Assembly: GCA_029204225.1 (NCBI GenBank)
Contig: CM055098.1
Coordinates: 4,432,607-4,496,606, forward strand
Reading direction: 5' to 3'
DNA: 64,000 nt
Source: Diphasiastrum complanatum
Taxonomy: Eukaryota; Streptophyta; Lycopodiopsida; Lycopodiales; Lycopodiaceae
Shown here piece after piece: positions 1-10,510 of the stretch. How positions within the stretch are numbered: position 1 is the stretch's first letter; each line of letters starts with the position of its first letter. The notes beneath the pieces were generated by a model that searched no databases, was not told the DNA's origin, and saw only the letters and a program-made list of their open reading frames with translations. The translations under genes were made by a program, and so were the position numbers.

Positions 1-83
1 TTGTGCCTCCTCTGGGGGATCTGGCCGATACATATCATCAATCATCTGCTCCTCAGCCTCGTCTCTGCTTGTAGGCCTGAATC
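1..83 (-). other. possible coding fragment, unidentified
   Basis: On the minus strand this edge is open and reads as an acidic peptide containing MIDDMYRPDPPEEA, preceded by a possible AG acceptor near 75. The composition looks coding and resembles the acidic tails of the hAT transposases here, but there is no diagnostic motif and the rest lies outside the window. It may be chance. Confidence 0.2.
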
Positions 84-226
84 ATGTGATTTGTAGCCAA
101 CGGTGGATCCTTGTCTAATGAGAAAAAATTTGCACATTTTTTTGCGATCCGAGAGCATTTTTGGTCCTGGATCACTGGCAATTCAGATCGTTTTCACAGC
201 GAAACAATCCGCTAGAACTCAAATAT

Positions 227-238
<12 letters not shown>

Positions 239-276
<38 letters not shown>
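239..276. repeat. (AT)n microsatellite
   Basis: An AT dinucleotide run that directly abuts the left end of hAT copy A. AT runs also flank hAT element B and a small MITE at 6127-6372, so this is probably the insertion target. Confidence 0.9.
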
Positions 277-279
<3 letters not shown>

Positions 280-280
280 A

Positions 281-432
281 CATGAGGGTCCGGGCCGAAC
301 GCGGGATTTTCACGTCCGCGTCCAAGGCCCGAACCCGGACGCGGGGTCGGACGCGTCTAATTTTTTTTTTGGACGCGTCCGACGGACACATCCAGCATTG
401 CGGACGCGGACACGTCCGGGCCCTGGACGTGT
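281..432. repeat. left subterminal GACGCGTCC array of hAT copy A
   Basis: A GC-rich block of overlapping GGACGCGTCC, CGGACGCGG and GGGTCCGGG words interrupted by a T run. The same vocabulary recurs in inverted order at 6020-6117 and in the MITE at 6127-6372, so it is read as transposon subterminal repeat rather than host sequence. Confidence 0.7.
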
Positions 433-600
433 TTTTTTAAGTTAAAAAAAAAACAGACAGAAGCACGCGGACAGCGGAATAGTTCACAAAACTGCTGGGC
501 CAGCGAGAGAGCAGAGAAAGAGGGCGGGAGAGAGAGCTATGGTGAGTGAGGGAGAGAGAGCTATGGTGGGTGAGGGAGAGCTATGGTGTGCATGGGCTAT

Positions 601-628
601 GGTGTGTGTGTGTGTGTGTGTGTGGTGA

Positions 629-688
<60 letters not shown>

Positions 689-703
689 AGAGAAAGAGAG
701 AGT

Positions 704-757
<54 letters not shown>

Positions 758-790
758 AAAAGAGAGGATTTGTGTGTGTATGTGTGCGCG
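601..790. repeat. compound (TG)n/(GA)n microsatellite
   Basis: About 65 bases of TG repeat pass into GA repeat with AAAG and TGAG interruptions. It lies in the presumptive 5' leader of the copy A transposase. Open frames across it are dipeptide artefacts. Confidence 0.9.
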
Positions 791-920
791 TGTGTACGAG
801 ACATGGTGTGTGTGTGAGTTTAGGGTTTAGGGTCTATGTGCTTGGGTTCACGGTTTAGGAGGAGAGAGAGAGAGAGAGATATTAGATTTGTGTGCTTGTG
901 TGTGTGTTTGAGAGAGAGAG

Positions 921-3900
921 ATGGCCGCTCGTCCCATTTGGGATGAGGTGGAGTTATTGCCCAACAAAAAGTGGTGTTGCCCTTTTTGTCGAAAGTAGTT
1001 CACAGGGAACGCCTCTCGGGTTCAAGCACATTTGGGGGGATTGCGAGTCCGACCCACAGGGGGACGCTACGGGATCGGCGTTTGTATGGTCATCCCCTAT
1101 GAGGAGAGGGCTCGCATTCTCGACACATATGCTAAGCCAGGTGTTGGGGCCGGCGAGCCATCCACAGATGTCGTAGACTCCGCTTCCACTGGTGCACCCC
1201 CCGCCACCGCCACCTCCACCGCCGCATCCGCACCCACCAACGCCACCCCCTCCGCCAGTACTCCCCATGGATCCACAGCCTTCACTGCTGCACCTACGAT
1301 GCCACCACCTTCAAATCTGCATGGTCCGTCCGCATCCTCCGCTTCCGCACCTACACCTATGCCACCACCTCCAGATCCGCATCGTCCATCCGCATCCTCC
1401 CAGCCATCCACATCCCGAGGCACCAGACAGATGTCCATGTCGGGATCTTTCAGAGAGGGGCAGCACAGAGAGGCCACCAGGACCATAGCACAGATGTTCT
1501 ATGACCTGAACCACCCCTTTATCATGGCATCATCCCACATCTTTCGAGAGGCTATCTCAAAAGTTGCAATCTGCGGGCCCAGCTACACACCACCCACAGC
1601 CGACGCGCTTCGCGGCCCTTTGCTCCAGGAGCGGGTTGCATCTGTCAGAGAGAGACTAGCCGCATTGCAGGAGGCCTGGGATAGATACGGCTACTCCATC
1701 ATGGCTGATGGGTGGAGTGATCGTCGTAGACGTCCACTCATCAACGTCATTGTTTCCAGCTACTACGGTTCCATGTTCCTCCGCAGCGTCGACGCCTCTG
1801 AGGCAGGGAGAGTGCACACGGCCGAGTACATCTACGGCATCATCCGCGCGGCGATAGAGGAGGTTGGGCCACAATGCGGTGTCCAGGCAAACTTTTTTTC
1901 ATTAGTTGCTTGATACAAATGTTTCAATAGTTTTCGATTGATTGCAATGTGTTTCCAAGCTGTGGATTAATCGTATCAACTGATCGCGATAGGTTGTGAC
2001 GGACACCTCATCCTGCATTCCATTGGGCGCCTGCCTTGGGTCAGTGAGATTCTCACGAGGGCACTTGCGATTGTGGACTTCGTCACACGCAAGCGTCACA
2101 CCACCACCCTTTTTCGCACATTCAACAAGTAAGATGCTACGTTATTTTTTGGCTCGTTCAAGATGCTTCTTATTTTTTCGCTCGTTCCGTGCGTGCCTCT
2201 CATTCCGTTTGTCAATGCAGGCTCGACTTGAAGAAGCCCGCTCACACCCGCTTCGCCTTTCAGTTCATCATGCTTGAGCGGCTACACAAGCTCAAGGGTA
2301 ATTTGCGACGCATGGCTACTTCTGCAGAGTTCACAGCCATGGACCTGTCCACGACCCCAGAGGGCTTGGCCTTCCACGAGATCCTCTTCATGGAGCCTTT
2401 CTGGGTTGATGTGCAGCAGCTCATGGACGTCATGCACCCCATCTACTCTGTTTTGAGGCTCGTTGATCGCGAGGGGTGCACGATGGGCCTCTTATACGAG
2501 TTCATGGACCGCATGGGCGAGTCTCTCCAGCGTTCTAAGCTGGACCTTGCAAGGTATAACTTTTTCCGTCTCACCATCTTTCCTTCCATTCGCACTCTGT
2601 TTCGTCTTGCTGCCGCAGCACGCAATCGTGTAATTGTTGCCTCCACATGGTATGGTCCACAGGTTGGAGCCTATTAGGCGGTTGTGACGGCGACGATGGG
2701 ATAAGTTTCACCGGCCCATTCACAGTGTGGCCCACATATTGCATCCGCTGTTTCAAAGCGAGAGGCAATACGATGATGCAGAGCTACGTGCGGAGTGGTT
2801 CTCATACATCCGCCTCCTCAGTAGCGACACCGGTATCCGCAGCAAGCTCGAGGAGCAGAGGCTGAGTTACAGGTAAACTCTTGCTCTATCGTCTGCGTTC
2901 GTTCGCTCAATTTCCCTATGCAGGCTCAATTGTACTCATGCGTATCGCTGCTCGATTTCCGACACTGTCTGGGACTGTTCGGCGAGGTCCTTGCACGTGT
3001 CCGAGAGAACAGGCTTATGCCTGTATCATGGTGGGATAGCTACGGCGCTGGACAGCCAGACTTAAGGATGCTCGCGTTCCGAGTCCTTTCACACGTATGT
3101 TATCTAATCTCATTCATCCAACCAGTTTCCGCATTGTCTCTACAAGGCCAGGACTCACCAAAGTGGCTGCCAATTAATGCAGGATTGTTCTGCTTGCATG
3201 TGCGAGCGGAACTGGTCAGCGTTCAGCCTTGTTCACACGAACAGGCGGAACCGCCTCACGACTGAGCGATGCAATGACTTGGTGTACTGCAACACCAACA
3301 CCAGGGTGGTTCGACGCATCGCGGACAGCATGAGAGCAGGAGGCGTACGCTCCCTACTGTTGCAAGTATATGTCTATGCTCTATCGTTTGCTCTCTTATT
3401 AGTTTAAGACAATCAGTTTAATGCCCTCATGGTTGCTTCGGCTATTCTCACAAATGATTGACTTGTGTAGGTCAATCCCGATGATTGCCTTGTTCCAGCG
3501 GCCGCAGAGCCAGAGGTTGATCCAGACGAGGCCGCTCGGCGTGCTCTGTGGGGTGATCCTGAGGATGATTCTAACACCGAGGAGCCTACCCCCCTCCCTA
3601 CTGACGTTCCATTGCCCTCCTCCTCTGATGAGCCCACATATGATTCTGATGAGACGGTCGACATTGCAAGGGATGGTCCATGTGCCCCACCCAGTACTCC
3701 CGCTACACGCCCCCTTTGAGATGATGGCTGGTCAGAGTTTGCGAGGGAGACAGAGGCTGCCGCCCAGAGATAGATTGCGCAAAGACGACTCAGAGCATCA
3801 CAGGCAGTCAATTCTTCCCAGAGACCCCCTCATGGCAGAGGGAGACCCCCAAGCAAGAGTGTACCACAGAGGGTTCCTTCCAGCAGACCCAGAGGCAGGC

Positions 3901-4058
3901 CAGCCAAGAGGGGACGCACCGATGATTTTTCTAGTCGTCTCTTGGCAGGCGTTGGCCCAGACTTGGAGGAGTCCCAGATGCCTCCAGACTCCCAAGCAGA
4001 CTTTGTATTTGACACCCCTGCAAATGCATCTAGCACGCAGAGGGATGATTTTTTTTAG
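921..4058 (+). pseudogene. hAT transposase (BED finger, DUF659, hATC), copy A, broken
   Basis: Inferred exons are 921-1886, 1993-2128, 2221-2553, 2663-2872, 2924-3094, 3183-3365 and 3471-4058. In order they show a BED-like finger (CPFC, followed by HLGGL), a Pro/Ser linker, the DUF659 block with IMADGWSD (first acid), VVTD (second acid), a middle region, the hATC block with CERNWS (third acid) and RNRL, and an acidic/AT-hook tail (RPRGRPAKRGR). Breaks: in-frame stops at 996-998, 2685-2687, 3717-3719 and 3771-3773; a frameshift inside 2924-3094; and loss of about 90 bp between VVTD and the IGRLPW segment, which removes the CxxH motif. Full-length element B is the closest relative in the window. 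Splice sites are mostly GT-AG. The first intron, with a GC donor, is absent from copies B and C. Confidence 0.8.
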
Positions 4059-4229
4059 CACAAACTTGTAGATATTGATACACACAGACTATCATGTATA
4101 TTGGCATCAGATGAGATGTATATATTTTTTTACAGTTTATTCGTGTCATGGCTAATTTATCATGGTTGCTTACAAATGGTAGCTCTGTGAAATTTAAATG
4201 GTTAGTCATAAATGGTTTGCTCCGTGCAA

Positions 4230-4260
<31 letters not shown>

Positions 4261-4578
4261 CCAGCACATCTTCATGTCTCTCATAACATCTGCATCATGT
4301 TCAACCATTGAACATAACACGCTAAACCCGACACCTTAACAAACGGCACAGTTAACATAACACCCTAAACCCTAAACCCTAACAAATCATCATAAACCCA
4401 CAACCCCACAGTCATAACCATCAAAACAAGCCACAGCCATAATCACCATAATCACAGCCATAAACATCATCAACCCCACATCCTCATTGTGTCGTAGGCA
4501 TTGCACCACAAGTATGTGCAGATTCAACATCAAAGCAGCACTTGTGTAGCATACACTTAAACTTGTGTAGAATGCATT
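4059..4578. other. non-coding interior of hAT copy A
   Basis: No convincing gene. It holds a short (GA)n run (4231-4260) and two or three telomere-like CCCTAAA units near 4360-4380, too few to call a telomeric block. Confidence 0.5.
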
Positions 4579-5190
4579 AATGGTCCAAGAATACAATCCA
4601 CAGGTTCGTGATCCCGATACGAACCCAAGGGATCGAGCCTGGCTCGACTCGGGTATCGTTCGGTCAAAATGGCCTTTCGACGGGAGAGAACGCAATTTGG
4701 TCAATCGAAATGGACTCGTTTTGCAGCTTACGTCCAATGGGTCGTTTTTCAAACGAGATCCGTTGCAGGTGCCGTCTGTTTTGGCCAATGGACAACCTCG
4801 ATAGGAACCTGTCGGAACAGACAGGACGAGGAAACGACCGACGGTCAGCCCGGAACATCCGTCCGAAGTTCGACGTTGAACAGGGCTTCAGGGACACTTC
4901 GTGAGGGACGGGAACTGAAAACATTTGGAATCGACAAAAATGGCCCAGGAATACAGTCCACAGATTCGTGATCCTGATATGAACTCAAGGGACCGAGCCT
5001 GGCTCGATTCGGGTATCGTTCGGTCAAAATGGCCCTTCGACGGGATAGAAACGCAATTAGGTCAAGCGAAATGGACTAGTTTTGCAACTTTCCGTCCAAC
5101 GGCCCCGTTTTTCCAAACGGGATCCGTTTCAGGTGTCGTCTGTTTCGGCCAGTGGACAACCTCGATAGGAACATGTAGGAACATTTGGCG
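4579..5190. repeat. two-copy direct repeat, about 245 bp per copy
   Basis: Bases 4579-4826 recur at about 4940-5183 with many substitutions. Shared landmarks are GGTATCGTTCGGTCAAAATG and GGACAACCTCGATAGGAAC. The period is about 361 bp. Open frames through both copies are shadows and no protein family was recognised. It lies inside hAT copy A. Confidence 0.75.
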
Positions 5191-5285
5191 GTCGGGACCT
5201 GAAAACTGGGAGATGTTTCGGAGCCCCCATGTTGGTACGCAAAATTTCGACAGCATGTTGTAGCGTGTTGAAGTTGTGCCATAAG

Positions 5286-5600
5286 TAATTAGTAGGTTGT
5301 TGAAGTTCATCCGAGGAAAATTTGATCTCATCAACCGAGACATAGTAGTGTGTAGGTCTTGTGGTTCCCTGTAGCGAATGACACAGTTTTGCATTAGTTA
5401 GTAAGTTGTTGAAGTTCATCCGGGGGGAAACCGATCTCATCATATAAGACATAGTAGTGTGTAGGTCTTGTGGTTCCTTGTCTTGAGAGCTTGTCACTCT
5501 TCTGGTGAGCATTCATTTCCCATAGAGACTTGTGGTCCTGAGAGCTTGTCACTCTTCTGGTGAGCGTTTACCTCTCCCAAACCTTCTGGTGAGCATTCAC
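5286..5600. repeat. short tandem repeats (about 108 bp and about 50 bp units)
   Basis: A unit with TTGTTGAAGTTCATCCG and GTGTGTAGGTCTTGTGGTTC occurs at about 5289-5378 and 5397-5486. It is followed by two to three copies of a unit containing GAGCTTGTCACTCTTCTGG. No gene is visible. Bases 5600-6018 are unannotated, T-rich sequence leading to the right end of copy A. Confidence 0.7.
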
Positions 5601-6126
5601 TTCTTTGAGACAGTCACTGATGCACCCTAAACCCTAAATCAGTAATGTGTTTGTCATGCAAACCATCATCTTCACTCCAAACCTCTTGCAGATCTTTCTT
5701 TGCCGCTTTTTTTGAGCTTAGTTCCCAATGAAGGTTCATAATAATTTATGGACTGCTCATTAGTCATCGTTGTTTGGTAATATCTCAATTATGGGAGGCA
5801 TGGGGAGTGGTTAGGTTTGTTGCAAAATTTTTTGCAAATTTTTTTAGGCACCTTTTTCCTTTTTTTTAACAGGATGGGGCCGGTGGGTGCCAGACACCCT
5901 CTGATAAATAATTCCGGGGGCTAGGGGGAGGAGAATTGTTTTTATTTTGTTTTGGGGATGTGGGACAGTGAGGGGAGGGGCTTGTATTTTTTTTTTTTTT
6001 TTTGAAAAAAAAAAATTGAAAAATGTTGGACGCGTCCGAACCCAAACGCACCCCCGAGGCGTCCACGTCCGGACGAGAGCGCGGACGTGCGTCCGCACCC
6101 AGGGTCCGCTTCCTTAGATATATATA

Positions 6127-6372
6127 TAAAGGATGCGCGTCCAGGCCAGACGCAGGCAATCCACGTCCGCGTCCGGCGTCCGGACTTGGACGCGTCTACA
6201 TTTTTTTTATTTTTTTTATTTTTTTAACACGAAAAACATTAAAAAAAGATTTTTTAAAAAAAGCGGACGCGTCTGGACCCCCGGACGGACCCCTGGCGCG
6301 TACGCGTCCGCGTCGACGTAGACACGAACGCGCGTCCGGACGCACGTTCGCGTCCGGGGTCCGCTACCTTAG
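6127..6372. mobile_element. short hAT-like MITE with GACGCGTCC words
   Basis: This 246-bp block begins TAAAGGATGCGCG and ends CGCTACCTTAG, forming imperfect inverted repeats. It is packed with GGACGCGTC-type words around an A/T homopolymer core. TATA repeats lie on both sides, as expected of insertion into an AT run. The motif vocabulary is the same as at the ends of copy A, so it is probably a deletion derivative lying next to it. Ends are approximate. Confidence 0.55.
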
Positions 6373-7544
6373 ATATATCGAGTTAAAAAAAAAAATTCAA
6401 GTAAAAAAATGCTACAAATGGCGATCATATACAGATCAACATCAACCATGACAAAGCTGGAGTGTACTTTGACGTTTTATATGATAGCATTTTCCAGCAT
6501 TGTAGAAAGCAAATGCGAAGATCATTGATTGAGAAAATAGATCATATTTCTGTGGGTATTTAGGAATATACAATGCAGTTGATTAATCAAGATTTACCAA
6601 GTGTATGCTGTAATTTATGTGAAATACACATGATGACTGCTCAGGATCAACATCATTTTGTGTGCATTCAATGGTTTCCAAATTATATTAAAATGCAAGG
6701 AATCAGCTCTTCTGGGAACTGGCTCTATCATTTCAAATTCCAAATCAAGTGTGTAGCATGGAGATTTTTTGTTCTCTTTTGGCCTTATATATATTTTCAT
6801 TTTGAATCAATATAGTTATTAGTTTTGATAGGGAATCAGAATGTCAATCAGTATTCATCCTTAGAGCTCAAATTTAATTGGTTTGATACAATTGCATTTT
6901 TCACTGGTCGCATGTTTTTCTTTCAAGAAAAACACCAGTGAATCCATTGATTTTAGCTAGAAACCACAGACTTATAAGCTCAAATCCAATAACTTACCAC
7001 CATAAGTAACTCAGATTCATAGATTTTACTATGGAATTTTTGTGCAACAGGATTTTTTGAAAGTTGGCTTGAAATTATTTCACGAGCACTAAATTCAGCA
7101 TCAGTTTGAGACTTTAAATCCTGCTCAGGCACCCAGCCCCAGGCCTGGTCTTGCTGCGAGCAAAAGTCAACTGAGATCAATGGTATAAAAGCCTTCTATT
7201 CAACAGACTGCCAGTGTGTGTTCTAGAGGATCATAGCACCGATCTAGGGGCCCAAGAGCCTTAAGGCTATCAATGGAACTTTCCTCTACACACACTCTAG
7301 AATGTCGACACGAGACATCGAAGAAGGCGATCCAACCTTCTTTCTCATTCAGCATGAGGTATGATAGTGCTAGCTGGAGCCTAGAGAAAAGGCAAGCACT
7401 CCTTGGCTATTCATTTGTTTAATACTGCAATCCCAATGTATGCTAACTATTTGCTTCAAAGGTTTGGATCGTCTTTCATGGTTGGAATATTTTTGACCTC
7501 CATAGCTTTGGACTGAAAGATGTAACAAAAGGTTTGTCATGTTG
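6373..7544. other. intergenic, no gene recognised
   Basis: AT-rich sequence. Small open frames (for example 6573-6815) show no family motif. I see nothing that can be named. Confidence 0.5.
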
Positions 7545-8720
7545 GCCCTCCCAAAAATGCGACACTCCCCCTCCCAAAAAATGCAACACTCCCCCTCCCC
7601 AAAAAATGTGACACTGCACTCCCCTCCCTTCGGTCCCTTCGGAAAAATGCGAAGGTACCCTTAGAAAAATGCGAAGGTGCCCTTAGAAAAATGCGAAGGT
7701 GCACTTAGAAAAATGCGAAGGTACCCTTAAGATTACGAAGGTGCCCTTAGAAAAATGCGAAGGTGCCCTCCCCTCCCTTCGGCCCCTTCGGGAAAATGCG
7801 AAAAATGTGAAGGTGCCCTTCAAAATGCCAAGGTACCCTTAAGATTGCGAAGGTGCCCTTCGAAAAATGCAAAAGTGCCCTTCAAAATGCAAAGGTGCCC
7901 TTAGAAAAATGTGAAGGTGCCCTCCGAAAAATGCGACACTGCACGTCCCGAAAAATGCGACACTGCCCATCGAAAAATGCGACATTGACCCTCACAAATA
8001 TGCGAGTGCCCTTAGAAAAATGCGAAGGTGCCCTTCAAAATGCGAAGGTGCCCTTAAAAGAATGCGAGGGCAGTGTCGCATTTTTCGGGAGTGGGAGGGC
8101 AGTGTCGCATTTTTCAGAGGGCACCTTCGCATTTTGAAGGGCACCTTCGCATTTTTCTAAGGGCACCTTCGCATTTTTCTAAGGGTAGTATCGCATTTTT
8201 CGGAGGGCACCGAAAAATGCGACACTGGCCCTCCCGAAGGTGCCCTTAGAAAAATGCGGAGGTGCCCTCCTTCACATTTTTCTAAGGGCACCTTCACATT
8301 TTTCTAAGGGCACCTTCGCATTTTTCTAAGGGTAGTGTCGCATTTTTCGGAGGGCATCTTCACATTTTTTGGAGGGCACCGAAAAATGCGACACTGGCCG
8401 CACCAAAAAATGCGACACTGGCCCTCCGAAAAACGCGACACTGCTTTTGGAAAAATGCGAAGGTGCCCTCCAAAAAACGCGAGACTGCCCTCTTACTCCC
8501 GAAAAATGCGAAGGTGCCATCCCGAAAAATGTAACACTGGCCCCTCCCGAAAAATGCGACACTCCCCTCCCTTCGTCCCTCCCAGAAAATGCGACATTGG
8601 CCCTCCCATCCAAAAAGATGCGACACTACCCCTCCCAAAAAATGTGATACTGGCCCTCCTCTCCCCTCCCAAAAAATACGACACTACCCTCCCCCTCCCC
8701 AAAAATGCGACACTTCGGCT
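7545..8720. repeat. two-orientation array of AAAAATGCGACACT / AAAAATGCGAAGG words
   Basis: About 1.2 kb is built almost entirely from short words, AAAAATGCGACACTG and TTAGAAAAATGCGAAGGTGC, joined by CCCTCC spacers. The words run mainly forward up to about 8060, reversed around 8070-8350 (for example CACCTTCGCATTTTTCTAAG), then forward again, so large hairpins are possible. The open frames here come from the repeats. The block directly precedes a Helitron 3' end and could be part of that element, since a related AAAAAATGTCAC word occurs near the Helitron ends at 22.2-22.4 kb. Confidence 0.8.
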
Positions 8721-8739
8721 GGCACACTTCGGCCACGTA

Positions 8740-8894
8740 CATACACACACATACATCGGCCACCCGTCAACAACCATCGGCTTTCCTCCTAAACCATCGC
8801 TGCTCGCCCATCAACGAGATACTGAATTTCCAAATCATCAGTCGTCACTTAGATCGGCCGCCATTGCCCGTCAACAACGGGCACTCACAACTAG
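8740..8894 (+). mobile_element. Helitron 3' terminus (end 1)
   Basis: The sequence ends in CTAG (8891-8894) followed by T, with a hairpin just upstream: GCCCGT (8866-8871), loop CAACA, ACGGGC (8877-8882), then an 8-base spacer. A hairpin before CTRR with insertion before T is the Helitron 3' signature. The preceding ~85 bp (GATACTGAATTTCC, GATCGGCCGCCATTGC) recurs at 22130-22217. The 5' TC end was not located; the array at 7545-8720 may be internal. An AT microsatellite follows immediately. Confidence 0.65.
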
Positions 8895-8910
8895 TATATA
8901 TATATATATA

Positions 8911-8934
8911 TATATTGACGGGCACTCACAACTA

Positions 8935-8935
<1 letters not shown>
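8911..8935 (+). mobile_element. truncated Helitron 3' terminus (end 2)
   Basis: After 16 bases of AT repeat, ACGGGCACTCACAACTAG appears again (ending at 8935). It carries only the right arm of the hairpin and is again followed by T and an AT run. It is a partial duplication of end 1. Confidence 0.5.

Positions 8936-8970
<35 letters not shown>
8936..8970. repeat. (AT)n target of hAT element B
   Basis: A pure AT run ends exactly where the CATAG tip of element B begins. The matching AT run resumes at 15216 after the CTATG tip. An 8-bp target duplication of TATATATA type is therefore possible but cannot be proved inside a microsatellite. Confidence 0.8.
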
Positions 8971-8972
<2 letters not shown>

Positions 8973-9065
8973 TAGTACCTCGTGGTACCGCTGGTATGGT
9001 ACCGCCGGTACCATATCAGTGGTACCGCCGGTACGGTACCGCCCTGGGATCCGCGGTACCAGGGC
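8971..9065. repeat. left terminal/subterminal GGTACC array of element B
   Basis: About seven GGTACC-type sites occur within 95 bases, as GGTACCGCCGGTACC, GGATCCGCGGTACC and similar words. The array matches the right end (15129-15215) in inverted orientation. In hAT elements, subterminal repeats are transposase binding sites, so this is the likely recognition region. Confidence 0.8.
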
Positions 9066-9223
9066 GGTACCATTTTTAATATTTTTTTTTATTTTTTAAT
9101 ATATTTTTAATAATTTTTTTTTGCATATTAACTACCAAAAAAGGACGAAAAAAAGATATAAAAGGGGGTTCTGGGTGTAAAAAAAGAGGGTACAGTACAT
9201 GATGCAGGGGACTGTTGCAGTGG

Positions 9224-9400
9224 CACATGGGCACTGCGAGTGAGCAGACCGAGGGGCCAATGGGAGACCAACACAGGGGGGTAGCATCACATGGGGGCAA
9301 GTACAGAGGCACATGGGCATTGTGGGTGAGCAGACCATGGGCCCAATGGGAGACCAACACAGGGGGGAGCATCACATGGGGGCGGGTACGGAGGCACATG
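9224..9400. repeat. 86-bp tandem repeat upstream of the accessory ORF
   Basis: Two copies, plus the start of a third, begin at CACATGG at 9224, 9310 and 9395. Each contains GACCAACACAGGGGGG. They lie between the left end and the accessory ORF and could be regulatory. The rest of 9066-9440 shows no gene. Confidence 0.75.
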
Positions 9401-9440
9401 GAGGGATGATGGGGATCCACATGGCTGATCAGGCTGTGGG

Positions 9441-9450
9441 GATAAATAGG
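9441..9450 (+). promoter_or_regulatory. possible TATA box for the accessory ORF
   Basis: GATAAATAGG lies about 170 bases upstream of the ATG at 9622 in otherwise GC-rich sequence. A TATA-like match alone is weak evidence. Confidence 0.3.
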
Positions 9451-9621
9451 CACTCACAATGCCATTGTGGTCGGCATTTTCAGAGGCTGTGAGAGGGCTA
9501 GTGATAGACAGTGAGAGAGCAAGCGAGAGCCGGTGACAGGCTGTGAGAGGCTGTTTGAGAGCCAGGGTGCTGTGAGAGGGTGTTCAAGGATCAGGGTGCT
9601 GTGAGGAGAAGGTCGATCGAG

Positions 9622-9987
9622 ATGGCTGAGCGAATACCACCGAAGCCCGAGGGCGAAGCCAGGAGAAAGCTTGAGGAAGATATCCGAAGGCACAACGAGA
9701 GGCATCGGAAGCAAGAGGCAGATATCCGAGAGATGCTGCGACAGACTCGACAGAGAAATCCGGAACCGGAGCCACCCGCCCCCGCTGTGGATCCTGTCCC
9801 CGCTGTCGAGCTGGATCTGGATGAGCAGATCGGAATGAATTTCACACGACGGCAGCTCATCATGGTCAGGGAAAGGGCGGCCAGACGTCGGGCTAACCAG
9901 GAGGCAGCTCGGGCTAACCGGGAGGCAGAGCAAGAGCGACAAAACAATGCACCAGACGAGGGCGAGGAGTCGGTGGAGGATCAGTGA
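9622..9987 (+). CDS. accessory ORF of hAT element B, charged 121-aa protein of unknown function
   Basis: The ATG at 9622 is the first in the frame and gives 121 residues ending at the TGA of 9985-9987. The protein is strikingly charged. Residues 1-45 are Arg/Glu/Lys-rich with a heptad-like spacing that suggests a coiled coil (EEDIRRHNERHRKQEADI). A Pro/Ala/Val linker follows, then a basic helix (RRQLIMVRERAARRRA) and an acidic C-terminus. No cysteine, membrane segment or known fold is visible. It lies inside the inverted repeats of element B and converges on the transposase, 523 bases from that gene's stop. No copy was found in elements A or C. I do not recognise a family. A DNA-binding or transposase-partner role is only an inference from charge and position. 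Confidence 0.55.
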   Translation: MAERIPPKPEGEARRKLEEDIRRHNERHRKQEADIREMLRQTRQRNPEPEPPAPAVDPVPAVELDLDEQIGMNFTRRQLIMVRERAARRRANQEAARANREAEQERQNNAPDEGEESVEDQ

Positions 9988-10510
9988 GGGATGTTTAGAA
10001 TAGATGAGGTCCACCCGTATGTGGCGGACTGTTGCTATGTAGTTTTCGGCAGTTTATGGTGCAGCAAATAACTAGATGGCTGCTTAAAAAAATGACAGTA
10101 TATGTGATGTTATCCTGATACAACGGTTGAATATATACATAGTTGTTTTTTGTGCAACGCGAGCCTGGTCATGTAAGATGCAATGTTTGTAATTTTTTTA
10201 AATGCAGATGTATTACATGTGTTTATTCAATGTCGTTTGGGGTGTAGGGGTGATTGTTGTGCTCATGATGTAGGTGCATCTATGTGAAGCTAGCATTCAC
10301 TTCAAACGAAATTAAATGAAAATAGGATTCACACACGCACATAGAATTCTTCAACATAAAATAAAGCATCACATGTACAGAGCGACATACGCACAATGTG
10401 CAGCAAATAATGTAGGCCAAACACTGTATATAATGTGAAAAATCATCTGAGTACAATGGTAGACCGACTGCTAGAGACAAACTACTGAAACTAAAACAAT
10501 AGAGCCACAA
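9988..10510. other. convergent intergenic spacer of element B
   Basis: AT-richer spacer between the stops of the accessory ORF and the transposase. It presumably holds both polyadenylation regions. No gene is seen. Confidence 0.5.

Larger units (their letters stand above)
275..6117 (+). mobile_element. hAT element, copy A (non-autonomous)
   Basis: This decayed hAT-type element is about 5.8 kb long. Its left end (TAAGACATGAGGGTCC from 275) and the complement of its right end (CTAAGGAAGCGGACCC, ending near 6117) are imperfect inverted repeats, and both sit against AT dinucleotide runs. Each end carries a GC-rich subterminal array containing the palindrome GGACGCGTCC (371-380; 6028-6037) followed by a T/A homopolymer stretch. 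The interior holds a broken transposase gene (921-4058) and about 2 kb of tandem repeats. The size and plan match element B at 8971-15215, but no accessory ORF was found. The exact termini are uncertain by several bases. Confidence 0.65.

Noticed and set aside
484-830. Open frames of Ser-Leu, Arg-Glu or Cys-Val repeats
   Set aside because: They are translations of TG and GA microsatellites. The same applies at 15211-15519, 16707-17098, 19089-19414, 20810-21863, 22319-22510 and 59856-60209.
4355-4385. Interstitial telomere repeat
   Set aside because: Only two to three CCCTAAA-type units are present, within chance for a large genome.
7545-8720. CRISPR-like array
   Set aside because: The words are short, occur in both orientations, and have no uniform spacers; the DNA is eukaryotic.
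8335-9099. 254-codon open frame
   Set aside because: It runs through the short-word array, a Helitron end, an AT run and the tip of element B, so it cannot be one gene.
9454-10014. 186-codon minus-strand frame opposite the accessory ORF
   Set aside because: It has no start context or motif and is the antisense shadow of 9622-9987. Codon and charge pattern favour the plus strand.
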